Assembly: GCF_019039255.1 (NCBI RefSeq)
Contig: NZ_CP077062.1
Location: 4,464,001 to 4,528,000 of the forward strand
Length of the DNA stretch: 64,000 bases
Direction of reading: 5' to 3'
Source: Nocardioides panacis
GTDB lineage: Bacteria > Actinomycetota > Actinomycetes > Propionibacteriales > Nocardioidaceae
Every line of letters begins with the position of its first letter. Positions within the stretch are counted from its first letter, which is position 1. The position numbers and the translations under genes are program-made. Below, piece by piece: positions 31,642 to 41,528 of the stretch. The notes under the pieces were generated by a model. It saw only the letters and a program-made list of their open reading frames with translations. It was not told the origin of the DNA and ran no database searches.

Positions 31642-34600
31642 TCAGAGGGTCGGATCGGTCCAGGCCGTCTGGACGACCTCGACCCCGCGGTCCCGGGTGA
31701 CCAGCTGGGCGCGGCCGGGCACCGACTTGCGGGGCTTGGCCGTGCCGATCAGCGGGCCCTCGTCGGGGCTGCCGGAGAGCAGCACGCCCGGCATCGCCAG
31801 GTCGCGCAGGCTCTGGATCACCGGCTCGTACAGCGCGCGGGCGGCGCCGCCGGAGCGCCGGGCCAGCACCAGGTGCAGCCCGACGTCGCGGGCCTGGGCC
31901 AGCAGCGGGACCAGCGGCAGGATCGGCGAGCCGGACTGGGTGGCGACCAGGTCGTAGTCGTCGATCACGACGTAGACCTCGGCGCCGGTCCACCAGGACC
32001 GGTTCCGCAGCTGGTCGGGCGTGACGTCCGGGCCAGGCAGCCGCTGCTGGAGGTACGCCGCCAGCTCGGCGATCGCGGGCTCGGCCTGCGTCGCGCTGGT
32101 GAGGTAGTGCAGCTGGTACTCCTCGGGGACCTCGCCGAGCAGCGAGCGCCGGTAGTCGACGACGACGACCTGCGCCTCCGCGGCGGTGCGGGTCCGCATC
32201 ACCTCCTGGGCGTAGGTGCGCAGCAGCGCGCTCTTGCCCGAGCGGCTGTCGCCGAACGCCAGCAGGTGCGGCTCGCGGTCGATGTCGAGACCGACGGGCG
32301 CCAGGTCCCGCTCGTCGACGGCGAGGTAGACGGTCGGGCCGGCCAGCGACCCGGTGCGCTCGACCTGCTCGCGCAGCCGGGAGAGCTCCAGTCGCTCGGG
32401 GAGCAGGCGCAGCTTGGGTCCCTGGCTGCCGCCCCACGCCTTGCGGGACCGCTCGACGAGGTCCTCGACCCCGACGCCGACCGCGTGCGCGTCGGGCTGC
32501 CCGTCCACGCGGGGCAGGGCGGCCAGGAAGTGCAGCTTCGAGGCGACCAGGCCGCGTCCGGGACGACCCGTCGGCACCAGCTGGGCGAGCTTGCGGTCCA
32601 CCTCGGAGTCGTTGGGGTCGCCGAGACGAAGCTCGAGACGGGTCCCGAAGACGTCGCGGATCGCCGCCCGGAAGTCGGCCCAGCGGGCGGCCCCGGCGAC
32701 CAGGTGCAGGCCGAAGGTCAGGCCGCGCTGGGCGAGCGCCTGCAGCTCCATCTCGATCTCGTCGAAGTCGGCCCGCAGCGTGCTCCAGCCGTCGACGACC
32801 AGGAACACGTCGCCGTAGCCGTCGTTGGCGGTGCCCTGTTTGCGCCGCGAGCGGTAGGTCTCGATCGAGTCGATGCCCTCGCGGCGGAAGTACGCCTCAC
32901 GACGGTCGACGATGCCCTGGACCTCGGCCACCACGCGGCGTACGACGTCGGGCTCGGACCGGGTCGCGACGCCGGAGACGTGCGGCAGCTCGGTCATCGG
33001 GGCGAACGTCCCGCCGCCGAAGTCGAGGACGTAGAACTGCGACTCGTTCGGGGTCGTGGTCAGCGCGAGGCTGCTCACGATCGTGCGGAGCAGCGTGGAC
33101 TTGCCGCTGCGCGGTCCGCCGACCACGGCGACGTGGCCGCCGGCACCGGCGAGGTTCACCCGCATCACGTCGCGGCGCTGCTCGCGGGGCCGGTCGACGA
33201 TGCCGAGCGGCACGTCCAGGCCCCCGCGGGCCCGCCAGGACGGCGAGACCAGGCCCAGGTCCGGGTCCTCGACGAGGTCGCCCATCAGCGCGTCGAGGGT
33301 GTCCGGCACGTCGAGCGGCGGCAGCCAGACCTTGTGCGCCTCGGGGCCGTGGCCGAGCATCCGGTCCACGGCGATGTCGAGCACCGCGCGGGAGTCGACC
33401 GGGGCGGCGCTGGCCACGGTCTCCTCGACGAGCTCGGGCTCGAGCTCGCGCGGGGCGAGGACGTGGCCGACCGTGAACGGCAGGATGCTGCGCGCGCGCA
33501 CGCCGGAGCGGGTGGAGGCCGGCCCGCCCAACCGGGGCGGGGGTCCGGACACGTAGGCGGCCTTGAACCGCAGCAGCGTCGACTGGTCGGGCTTGAGGTA
33601 GCCCAGGCCCGGGACCGGCGGCAGCTCGTAGGCGTCGGGGACGCCGAGGACCGCGCGCGACTCCGCGCTGGAGAAGGTGCGCAGGCCGATCCGGTAGGAC
33701 AGGTGGCTCTCGAGGCCGCGCAGGCGGCCCTCCTCCAGGCGTTGCGAGGCGAGCAGCAGGTGCAGGCCGAGCGAACGGCCCAGCCGGCCGATGGCGACGA
33801 ACAGGTCGATGAACTCAGGCTTGGCGGAGAGCATCTCGGAGAACTCGTCGACGACGATGAACAGGCTGGGCAGGGGCTCGAGGGGCTCGCCCGCGGCGCG
33901 CGCCTTCTCGTAGTCCCGCACCGAGGCGTAGTTGCCGGCCTCGCGCAGCAGCTCCTGGCGGCGCACCATCTCACCGGACAGCGCGTCCTGCATGCGGTCG
34001 ACGAGCGTGAGCTCGTTCTCCAGGTTGGTGATCACCGCCGAGACGTGCGGCATGTCCGACAGGCCGGCGAAGGTCGCGCCGCCCTTGAAGTCGACGAGGA
34101 CCATGTTGAGGACCTCGGGCGAGTGCGTCATCGCGAGGCCGAGGACCAGCGTGCGCAGGAACTCCGACTTGCCGGAGCCGGTGGCGCCGATGACCAGGCC
34201 GTGCGGGCCCATGCCCTGCTGGGCGGACTCCTTGATGTCGAGGTAGATCGGGGCGCCGGTGTCGCCGACCCCGACCGGGACCCGGAGCCGGTCGCGGGCC
34301 GGACGGGGCTGCCAGGCGGCCGCCAGGTCGAAGGTGCGGACGTCGCTGAGACCGAGCAGGTCGTGCAGGTCGGGGGTGCCGGAGAGCGAGTCCTCGCGGA
34401 CCGGTCCGTCGTTGGTGTGCAGCGGGGCGAGGCGCCGCGCGAACGCCTCGGCGCTGGCCAGGTCGAGCTGGTCGCCGGCCGCCCGGGAGGCGCCCTCGCG
34501 CACCCGCAGCGCGGTGACGGCGGCCAGGCCGTCGGGAAGCAGGCCGGGCTCGATGTTCAGCCGCAGCCGGGTGGGGTCGTCCAGCTCGTCCCACCGCTCG

Positions 34601-35626
34601 GGGAGGTCGAGGACGGTCACCCCGTGCACGCCCTCGTCGGGGATCAGGTGGTTGCCCGGGGGCAGCGTGGCGCCGTCCACCAGCACCAGGACGTGCGGGG
34701 CCGCGGCGCGCTGGTCGGCGCCGAAGCGCGGCCGGTCGACGAGGTCCTTGGGCAGCATCGCCGCCAGGTCGTCGAGGGAGGTGGTGACCATCCGGCTGGG
34801 GCCCAGCGCGTCGCTGTCCTCGGTGCTCTGGGCGTGCGGCAGCCACTTGAGCCACTCCCACTGCGGGAGCGTCTCGTCGGTGGCCAGCACCGCGACGAGG
34901 AGGTCCTCGGGGGAGTGGAACGCCGCCATCGAGCAGACCATCGCGCGGGCCAGCGACCGGGCCTGGCCGGCCTCGCCGGTGACCTCGACGCGGCTGAACG
35001 CGCGCAGGTCGAGCGCGGCCGGCAGGTTGGGCTGCACCCGGTGCACCACCAGCAGCCGGTGCAGGGCCGAGGCGGCCACCGGGTCGAGCTGCTCGACGGG
35101 GGCGGTCTCGGGGGGCAGCAGCTCGAGCGCGAGCGGCTGCGAGGTCAGGCCGTAGCGGACCTGGAGGTGCTGGGGGCTGTCGGGCGTGCGCTCCCACAGC
35201 CGCGTGCGGTCCTCGGCGATCGCCGGCAGCGAGGTGGGCAGCGGGTGGTGCCACAGCAGGCTCCGGCGCTGCTGGGTGGCGGTCTCGCGGACCACCTTGC
35301 GCACGCCGCTGAGGTACTGCAGGTACTCGCGCCGCGCGCCGGTCACCTTGGCGGCCCGCTGCTTGCGCTGCCGGTCGATGCTCACCCCGACGAAGCCGAG
35401 CGTGGCGACCAGGAACATGCCGGCGGCGATCATGCCCTTGCCACCCGGCTGTGCGGCCGCGACGAACACGATCGAGCCGACGCTGCCCAGCATCGGCAGC
35501 GCCATCATCAGCGCGCCGCCCGCGCCCTCGTGCGGTGCGAGCTCCGGAGGCGCCTGGAGGACGAGCTGCCCCCCCGGGCATCGTCGGCGGCTCGAGCTTC
35601 TGGCCGCGGCCCAGCGTCGTGGACAA
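31642..35626 (-). CDS. eccC: Type VII secretion ATPase EccC, apparent frameshift near start
   Basis: FtsK/SpoIIIE-type motor of the ESX secretion machine. Correcting one base gives ~1327 residues, matching full-length EccC with fused Ca and Cb parts. Order: short cytosolic N-terminus, two transmembrane helices (~40-90), then three ATPase domains with P-loops GATGSGKS (~residue 478), GGPRSGKS (~838) and GDSRSGKS (~1126). Walker B VLVDFKGGATF of domain 1 is intact. The break is the C7 run at 35569-35575; with one C fewer the N-terminus reads STTLGRGQKLEPPTMPGG followed by QLVLQAPPEL. The start is a TTG at 35626 with GGGGAGG seven bases upstream. It is divergent from the first eccD. Confidence 0.94.
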
Positions 35627-35710
35627 GCGATGACCTCCCCGTCGTCGACGGAGCGGCCGAGAAGTAATCCGACTTGTCTTCGATGTCCGGTTCGACGCTC
35701 CGTCGTGCAT

Positions 35711-35717
35711 GATAGTA
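35711..35717 (+). promoter_or_regulatory. GATAGTA motif upstream of first eccD
   Basis: GATAGTA within CATGATAGTAGG, 55 bases before the GTG of eccD. The same heptamer occurs 114 bases before the WXG100 pair (37189-37195). CATGAT (35708-35713) resembles a -10 hexamer. Confidence 0.3.
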
Positions 35718-35772
35718 GGCCGACGACTGCGGGCTGGACGTCGGAAGCCGGAAAGCCACGGGGAGGTCGCAG

Positions 35773-37149
35773 GTGTCGGCAGGAATCGTCTCGGCGACCA
35801 TCCGGGTCACGGTGGTCGGCAGCGCCGGCCGGGCCGACCTGGCCGTCCCGCTCTGGGTCGACGTCGACACCCTCGCGCACAGCTACGCCGACCTCGTCGG
35901 CGCCTCCGCGCCCCCGCCCCTCACCACCAGCGGCGGCGTGCTGCTGGACGGCACCCGCACCGTCGAGCTCGCCGGCCTGCGCCACGGCGATGTCGTGGTC
36001 GCCCTGGACGAGGCCGACGGGCCGCAGCCCGGCCGCCGCCGCCGTGAGGTGCGGCGCGGGCTGTCCGGCGCCTTCGACCGGCAGCCGCTGCTCCTCGCGC
36101 TCGCCGCGCTGTGCGGCCTGGCCGGGGCCGGCGTGCTGGCCGCCACCGGTGGCGCGGGTCCGGCCCGGGTCGTCTGCCTGGTCCTCCTGCTCCTGTGCGC
36201 CCTGACCTGCGTGGCGCCGATGGCCGGTGCGAGCGGTGCCGCCGCGCGCGCCCGCAGCGCGGCGGCCCCGGCCTTCGCGGCCGGTGCCGGCTTCGTGGCG
36301 GCGTACTCCTCGGCGCCGGGCGGCCTGCTGCTCGGGCTCGCCGTCGCGGCCCTGGCGGCCGCCGTCCTCGCCGCGGTGGGCCGCACCTTCCTGGACTCCG
36401 AGCACGACGAGCTCGTGGAGATCTGGCTCGCGGTCGCTGCCGCGCTGGCGCTGCTGACCGTGCTGCTGCTGCTCCTCGGCGGCTCGGTGCAGGGCCTCTG
36501 GGCGGTGCTGTTCGCGGCCGCCGTCGTGGGCGCCCGCCTGCTGCCGTACACCGTGGTCGACGTGCCGGACCAGGCCCTGCTCGACCTCGACCGGCTGGCG
36601 GTGACCGCCTGGTCGGCCCGCGAGCAGCCGCGGGGCAGCCGGCGCCGTCGCAGCATCGTCCGCCTCGACGGCGTCACCGAGGTGGTCCGTCGCGGCCTCC
36701 GGCTGGTCGCCGCGGGCACCGTGGTGATCGCCGTCGTCGCCGCGGTCACCGGCCCGCTGCTGGCGCTCGGCGCCGGCCGCGGCCTGCAGGGCCTCAGCAC
36801 GCTGGTGATGGTCGGCCTCGGCGGTGCCGCGCTCGCGCTGGTCGCCCGGTCGTTCCGCTCGGCCCTGCCGCGGGTGGCGCTGCGGTGCGCGGCGGTCTGG
36901 GTGCTCGCCTTCCTGGGGTACGACGTCCTGGACACCTACGGACGCACGGCGGACTGGGTCACGTTCGCCGCGGTGCTGGCACTCGCCCTGGTGGTCACGC
37001 TGTCCGCCGTCTCGCTGGGACGCGGCTGGCGGTCGGTGTGGTGGGCCCGGGTCGCGGACCTGGTCGAGGGGCTGTCGATCGTGCTGGTGGTCGCGGCGGT
37101 CCCGCTGGCCTCGGGCTTCTACGAGGTGGTACGCGGGTTTACGGCCTGA
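35773..37149 (+). CDS. eccD: EccD-like type VII secretion membrane protein (first copy)
   Basis: 458 residues. An N-terminal ubiquitin-like (YukD) domain of ~90 residues (IRVTVVGSAGRADLAVPLWVD...HGDVVVALDEAD) is followed by a linker and about eleven hydrophobic helices from residue ~105. In ESX complexes EccD forms the channel-like dimer around the other Ecc subunits. GTG start at 35773. The gene lies head-to-head with eccC and ahead of the WXG100 pair. A second EccD-like gene is at 41525. Confidence 0.88.
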   Translation: MSAGIVSATIRVTVVGSAGRADLAVPLWVDVDTLAHSYADLVGASAPPPLTTSGGVLLDGTRTVELAGLRHGDVVVALDEADGPQPGRRRREVRRGLSGAFDRQPLLLALAALCGLAGAGVLAATGGAGPARVVCLVLLLLCALTCVAPMAGASGAAARARSAAAPAFAAGAGFVAAYSSAPGGLLLGLAVAALAAAVLAAVGRTFLDSEHDELVEIWLAVAAALALLTVLLLLLGGSVQGLWAVLFAAAVVGARLLPYTVVDVPDQALLDLDRLAVTAWSAREQPRGSRRRRSIVRLDGVTEVVRRGLRLVAAGTVVIAVVAAVTGPLLALGAGRGLQGLSTLVMVGLGGAALALVARSFRSALPRVALRCAAVWVLAFLGYDVLDTYGRTADWVTFAAVLALALVVTLSAVSLGRGWRSVWWARVADLVEGLSIVLVVAAVPLASGFYEVVRGFTA

Positions 37150-37188
37150 TCAATACGGGAATAACGCTTCTCGCCACGTAGGTGGTGA

Positions 37189-37195
37189 GATAGTA
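37189..37195 (+). promoter_or_regulatory. GATAGTA motif/promoter region of WXG100 pair
   Basis: The 159-base gap between eccD and the first WXG100 gene holds an AT-rich patch (37150-37200, e.g. CAATACGGGAATAACG and GATAGTACAG), rare in this DNA, so a dedicated promoter is likely here. Confidence 0.35.
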
Positions 37196-37308
37196 CAGTT
37201 TCGGGCGGAAAGTCCAGGCGTCGCTGTGACGGGCGCACAGACAGTCTCGAGCGGGGGCTCGGCTACGCAGCTGACCTTCGAACGGGGGATCGAAAGGAGG
37301 CTGGCTAG

Positions 37309-37620
37309 ATGGCCGGCGAAGTTACCAAGCAAGACCAGGCACTGACGCGGGGCGCACAGATGGTGTCGTCCGCGCGGGGTGACCTGGAGCAGCAGCTCAG
37401 CGGTCTTCGGGGCAAGCTGTCGGGGATCGGGCAGCAGTGGCGCGGCGCGGGTTCGTCCGCCTTCCAGCAGGTGATGGTCCGGTGGGACGAGGACTCCCGC
37501 AAGATCATCTCGGCGCTCAACGAGTTCGAGGCCAACCTCCGCTCGTCCGAGCAGACCTACAACGCCAACGACGAGGCGCAGTCCTCCTCGTTCGGCAAGC
37601 TGTCCGGCCGTCTCGGCTGA
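37309..37620 (+). CDS. WXG100 family secreted protein (EsxB-like)
   Basis: 103 residues, helix-turn-helix hairpin. The WXG turn is WRG (44-46), and the C-terminal secretion signal YxxxD/E is Tyr84-Asp88 (YNAND). An exceptionally strong ribosome site, GAAAGGAGG at 37292-37300, eight bases before ATG, fits an abundant secreted substrate. It is followed after 34 bases by a second WXG100 gene, the usual EsxB/EsxA arrangement, and the two products are expected to dimerise. Confidence 0.92.
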   Translation: MAGEVTKQDQALTRGAQMVSSARGDLEQQLSGLRGKLSGIGQQWRGAGSSAFQQVMVRWDEDSRKIISALNEFEANLRSSEQTYNANDEAQSSSFGKLSGRLG

Positions 37621-37654
37621 CGCTCGACTCTCGAAGAAACAGGGGAACCCAGAC

Positions 37655-37948
37655 ATGAACGCAGGAGAGCTGAAGGTCAACTTCGGCGGCCTGGACGCGG
37701 CTGCGGCCGACATCCAGGCGTCCGCCAACCAGATCGAGGGTCGTCTCGACGCCCTCGAGTCCGAGCTCGCTCCGCTCCGCTCCGACTGGACGGGTTCGGC
37801 GTCCGCGTCGTACCAGCAGGCGAAGACGAAGTGGGACCAGGGCATGGCCGACATGAAGGCGCTGCTCGCCGAGATCGGCACCGCCGTGACGACCTCGAAC
37901 AGCGACTACCAGTCGACGGAGAACCAGAACCAGTCCCGCTGGGGCTGA
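37655..37948 (+). CDS. WXG100 family secreted protein (EsxA-like)
   Basis: 97 residues. WTG turn at 45-47; C-terminal Tyr85-x3-Glu89 (YQSTE). Partner of the preceding WXG100 protein in a presumed heterodimer recognised by the third ATPase domain of EccC. A strong hairpin (37983-38015) lies just downstream and may limit read-through into later genes. Confidence 0.92.
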   Translation: MNAGELKVNFGGLDAAAADIQASANQIEGRLDALESELAPLRSDWTGSASASYQQAKTKWDQGMADMKALLAEIGTAVTTSNSDYQSTENQNQSRWG

Positions 37949-37982
37949 CCGAACGACCGTCGGTCCGTCCGGACCGGCACCC

Positions 37983-38015
37983 GTGGAGCCGGGCGCCTCG
38001 CGCGCCCGGCTCCAC
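37983..38015 (+). terminator. Strong hairpin after WXG100 pair
   Basis: Perfect 14-bp stem GTGGAGCCGGGCGC / GCGCCCGGCTCCAC with 5-base loop CTCGC, 35 bases after the second WXG100 stop. The next gene begins 37 bases later, so partial termination or mRNA end-protection is likely. Confidence 0.65.
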
Positions 38016-38051
38016 GCAGGCTCCACCGCACTTCACATGGGGGTAGGACAG

Positions 38052-38561
38052 ATGATTCCGGAGATGGCCCTCGCGGCCGCGGCCCACGACGTCGAGGTCA
38101 CCATCGACGCCATCCGCCAGATCGCGAACTCGACGCTGACCAAGGCCGAGACCGACGCGTCGCACTCGAGCTCGAGCTTCAAGAACCTGACGCTGGACGT
38201 CTCCGCCTTCGGGGCCAGTCCGCTCGGCCAGGAGCTCGGTCACCAGCACCGCGGCGCCCACGAGGTGTTCGTCGAGACGATCGACGGCACCATCAAGGAC
38301 CTGCAGGACTTCCGGCAGAAGCTCCTCGACGCGATGAACAACCACGAGAGCACCGATGACGCGGCGCAGCAGCTGCTGCTGGGCATCTCGAAGAAGTACG
38401 ACGGCCACACCTTCCACTCGTCGCGGTCCTACGACCAGGCCCGGCACGACCAGGCCGAGAACCTCACCACCTCCACGACGCCCGTGGACGGCGTTGCTCC
38501 GCCCGCCGAGACCGAGACTCCTGCCCCGGCGGACCCGCCCGGTGGCGCGACGTTCTCCTGA
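38052..38561 (+). CDS. Putative ESX-associated (EspC-like) protein
   Basis: 169 residues, no signal peptide. Residues ~1-95 are helical and resemble EspC/WXG-like hairpins without a WXG motif (ALAAAAHDVEVTIDAIRQI, then ETIDGTIKDLQDFRQKLLDAM); the tail is Pro/Thr-rich (ETETPAPADPPGG). ATG at 38052 is preceded by TAGGA five bases upstream; an ATG at 38037 is less well placed. Its setting between the WXG100 pair and a mycosin-like protease suggests a secreted substrate or chaperone. Family assignment is tentative. Confidence 0.7.
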   Translation: MIPEMALAAAAHDVEVTIDAIRQIANSTLTKAETDASHSSSSFKNLTLDVSAFGASPLGQELGHQHRGAHEVFVETIDGTIKDLQDFRQKLLDAMNNHESTDDAAQQLLLGISKKYDGHTFHSSRSYDQARHDQAENLTTSTTPVDGVAPPAETETPAPADPPGGATFS

Positions 38562-38574
38562 GGACCCGAGGAAC

Positions 38575-39933
38575 ATGAGCCTTCTCCGTCGTACCCCCGA
38601 CCGTCGTGCGCGCGTGGCCCGCGCGACGGCGCTGGGGCTGTGCGCGCTGCTGCTGAGCGGGTCAGCGGGGGCGCTGGCCCCGGCCTCCGCCGCGCCGGTG
38701 ACGCAGGAGAAGGGTCTGAAGACCTGGTGGTACACCGCGCTCGGTCTGGAGAAGGCGCACCGGGAGACCACCGGCAAGGGCGTGAAGATCGCCGTCATCG
38801 ACGAGGCGATCGACCCCACCGCGCCGGAGCTCCGGGGCGCGAACGTCAAGCTGGGCAAGGACTGTGACGGCAACCGGGTCAAGCCGGCCACCGGGACCAA
38901 GGCCGACCACGGGACGGCCGTGACCACGCTGATCTCCGGGACCGGCCGGGGCACCGGCCCGGGCGGCCGGGGCATCCGCGGGGTCGCCCCCGGCGCCGAG
39001 GTGACGTTCTACGCCGACGACTCGGACCCGAGCGACGAGCCGGTCGACTGCTTCACGAGCGAGACCTACTCGCTGATGAAGCTCGCCCTCAGCGACCACC
39101 CCGACATCATCACCACCTCGCTCGACCTGGGCTACAACGGCTCGATGCGCCCGGTCGTCAAGCAGGCCCTCGACCAGGGCATCGTGCTCGTCGGCGACGC
39201 AGGCCAGAAGGGCCGGGTCCTCGTGCCCGGCGTCACCATGACCTTCCCGGGAGCCGTGCCCGGGGCCGTCGCGGTCCTGGCCGGCGACCGGAACGGGCGG
39301 GCCTGGAGCCAGAACCCCCGTCCGTTCCGCAGCTTCATCAACGGCAACCCGGTGATCACCGGCCCCGGTGTCGACGTACCCGGCATCGCGTGGGTCCCCG
39401 GTGTGGGCTGGCAGTCGGGGCGGAGCCTCACCGGCACGTCCTTCTCGGCACCGATCGTGGCCGGCGCCCTCGCCCTGGTGAAGTCGAAGTACCCCGACGC
39501 CACCGGCAACCAGCTGATCCAGCAGCTGATCCACAACCCGTCGTCGGGGAAGTACGCCTGGGACCGCGACTACGGCTTCGGGCTGCTCTCGATGTCGAGG
39601 ATGCTCGCCACCGACCCGACCGCGTGGCCCGACGTCAACCCGCTGCGCAAGGGGCCCCGCGCCGCACTCGCCGACTACCCGATGAGCAGCCGGGGCGCCT
39701 CGGCCTCGGCCTCACCGTCGCCCAGTGCGGCCGAGAGCCCGTCCTCCGACGCCTCCGCGGTGCCGGACGAGACGACCCGCGCCTCGGCGGCGACCGCGGA
39801 CAGCGGCGGGGTCCCGGTGTGGGTGTGGCCGCTCGGCGCGGTCGTCGTGCTGGCCGGAGCCGGCGCAGGAGTCGCAGCGAACAAACGGGGGAGCCGCTCG
39901 TCCACGAGTGGTCGCACCAGAGAGGAAGGCTGA
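38575..39933 (+). CDS. Mycosin-like subtilase, membrane-anchored, altered active site
   Basis: 452 residues. Signal peptide (~1-40), S8 catalytic domain (~50-365), Ser/Ala-rich linker and C-terminal transmembrane helix (WVWPLGAVVVLAGAGAGVAA) with basic tail, the mycosin layout. Asp76 (AVIDEAID), His112 (DHGTAV) and Ser289 (GTSFSAPI) are present, but Asp is followed by Glu-Ala instead of Ser-Gly, and the oxyanion-hole Asn of the usual AGN is Gln211 (GDAGQKG). It may be weakly active or a structural paralogue of the second mycosin at 45626. ATG is preceded by GAGGA. Confidence 0.85.
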   Translation: MSLLRRTPDRRARVARATALGLCALLLSGSAGALAPASAAPVTQEKGLKTWWYTALGLEKAHRETTGKGVKIAVIDEAIDPTAPELRGANVKLGKDCDGNRVKPATGTKADHGTAVTTLISGTGRGTGPGGRGIRGVAPGAEVTFYADDSDPSDEPVDCFTSETYSLMKLALSDHPDIITTSLDLGYNGSMRPVVKQALDQGIVLVGDAGQKGRVLVPGVTMTFPGAVPGAVAVLAGDRNGRAWSQNPRPFRSFINGNPVITGPGVDVPGIAWVPGVGWQSGRSLTGTSFSAPIVAGALALVKSKYPDATGNQLIQQLIHNPSSGKYAWDRDYGFGLLSMSRMLATDPTAWPDVNPLRKGPRAALADYPMSSRGASASASPSPSAAESPSSDASAVPDETTRASAATADSGGVPVWVWPLGAVVVLAGAGAGVAANKRGSRSSTSGRTREEG

Positions 39934-39938
39934 CCGAG

Positions 39939-41528
39939 ATGGCAGGCTCTTACGAGGCGAAGCTGGACCAGGCGACGGACGCGCAACCCGTCGTGGTCAT
40001 GCAGGCCGCGGACACCTGGACCAAGGCGGCCGAGGGTCTCGGCAAGGTGGCCGAGCAGATCGACAGCGCCAGGCAGTCCATCGCCGAGTCCTGGAAGGGC
40101 GACGACGCCGACGCGGCGACCGCGGCGTTCACCAGCCTGAGCGCCAACGTGCGCAAGAACCAGGACAGGATGGTGAACGCGAGCAGCTCGCTGAACACCG
40201 CCGCGCAGACCCTGATGGACGCCCAGAAGGCCTACAACACCCTGCCCCCGCCTGGCGTCATGCCCGGAGCCGTGCACCCTGGCCTCGACGGCCAGTCCCA
40301 GCACGAGGCGCAGATCCAGCACTCGCAGGCCGTCGACGCGGCCGCTTCCGACGATGCTGCGCGTGAGCAGGCCGCGAAGAAGGCCTACCTCGAGCTCAAG
40401 AGCGGTCTCACTGACTCTCAGATCCTCATGAACGGTGCCGCTCCGCCGCGCTTCAGCGGCGGTGGCGGCGGTGGCGGCGACCAGACCCTGCCCCCGACCG
40501 GCGGACCCGGGTCGGGTCCCTACGTGCCGCTTCCCGGTTCCACCGGTGGGGGACCGGTCGGTCCGTACTCCACGAGCACCAACGGCACCCACGTGCACGC
40601 CGAGCTGCTCACCGGCGGCGTCAAGCACGTGCCGGGTCTCGACCCGCTCGTGCACCCGGTCGTCGGAGGGACCACGCACTCCCACGGCGGCATCACCGGG
40701 GGCATCACTGGGGGCACCACGGCCGACGGTGTCGTCGACGGGCTCGTCGGTGGCGCGCACGGTGCCGCGGGCGGCTCCGCCCTGGGCACCCCGGGCAGCC
40801 TCGGTGGCGCACCCGGAGCCATCGGCGGCTCCTCCGGCAGCCTGGCGGGCGGCGCGGTCGGCGGTCTCGCGGGCATGCTCGGCGGCGCCGGTGGCGCCCT
40901 GGGCGCGCTGCGCGGCGGGGCCACCTCGCGCGGCGGCATGCTGGCCGGACGGCTGGGTGGCGCCGCGGGCGCGGTCGGCGGCAAGACCGGCACCGCGCTG
41001 GGTGGCAGCACCCGCGCGGGTGCGCTGGGCACCGCCAAGGGCGGCGTCCTGGGCGGCTCGCCGACGAGCACGACGGCCGGCACGGGCACGACCGGGACCA
41101 CCGGGGGCAAGTCCGCCACAAGCACGACTGCCGGCAAGGGCACGACCGCCGGCAAGGGCACGACCGGCTCCAGCGCCGGCCGGCCCGCCACCACGACCAC
41201 CGGCGGCAGCGGTGCGGGCGGCCGGGGCACCTCGACGAGCGCCGGTGGCCGGTCGACGAGCAGCCGCTACAGCGCCGGTGCGACCGAGGAGGAGACCGCC
41301 GCAGGACGGGGCGGTCGGACCACCTCGGGCAGCGGCGCCCGCTCGGGCGGACGGGCCGGGACCGGGACGGCTGCAGGCGAGGAGCGCGCGGGTGGCCGGG
41401 GCACCGGACCCCACGGCTCCACGGGCAGCGGGCGCGACGAGAAGAACGCCAAGCGCAAGTCGATGGTCTTCGAGGACGACGAGGCCTGGCTCGACGACGA
41501 CGAGGCCGGACCGGACGTGATCAGGTGA
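39939..41528 (+). CDS. WXG-like N-domain protein with long Gly/Thr-rich tail (putative T7SS substrate)
   Basis: 529 residues. The first ~105 residues form a WXG-like hairpin with WKG at 52-54 (SIAESWKGDDADA). A short helical region follows (~115-155), then ~350 residues of low-complexity Gly/Ala/Thr/Ser sequence (runs such as GGITGGITGGTTADG and TTAGKGTTAGKGTTG). It ends in a charged segment, KRKSMVFEDDEAWLDDDEAG. No signal peptide. The layout is reminiscent of PPE-like or large WXG substrates. It starts five bases after the protease stop, and its stop overlaps the second eccD start (GTGA). Confidence 0.75.
   Translation: MAGSYEAKLDQATDAQPVVVMQAADTWTKAAEGLGKVAEQIDSARQSIAESWKGDDADAATAAFTSLSANVRKNQDRMVNASSSLNTAAQTLMDAQKAYNTLPPPGVMPGAVHPGLDGQSQHEAQIQHSQAVDAAASDDAAREQAAKKAYLELKSGLTDSQILMNGAAPPRFSGGGGGGGDQTLPPTGGPGSGPYVPLPGSTGGGPVGPYSTSTNGTHVHAELLTGGVKHVPGLDPLVHPVVGGTTHSHGGITGGITGGTTADGVVDGLVGGAHGAAGGSALGTPGSLGGAPGAIGGSSGSLAGGAVGGLAGMLGGAGGALGALRGGATSRGGMLAGRLGGAAGAVGGKTGTALGGSTRAGALGTAKGGVLGGSPTSTTAGTGTTGTTGGKSATSTTAGKGTTAGKGTTGSSAGRPATTTTGGSGAGGRGTSTSAGGRSTSSRYSAGATEEETAAGRGGRTTSGSGARSGGRAGTGTAAGEERAGGRGTGPHGSTGSGRDEKNAKRKSMVFEDDEAWLDDDEAGPDVIR

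Noticed and set aside
30931-35667. 1578-codon open frame on the plus strand across purC and eccC
   Set aside because: Low-complexity Arg/Gly/Ala/Leu translation with no domains; both known genes occupy the region in other frames.
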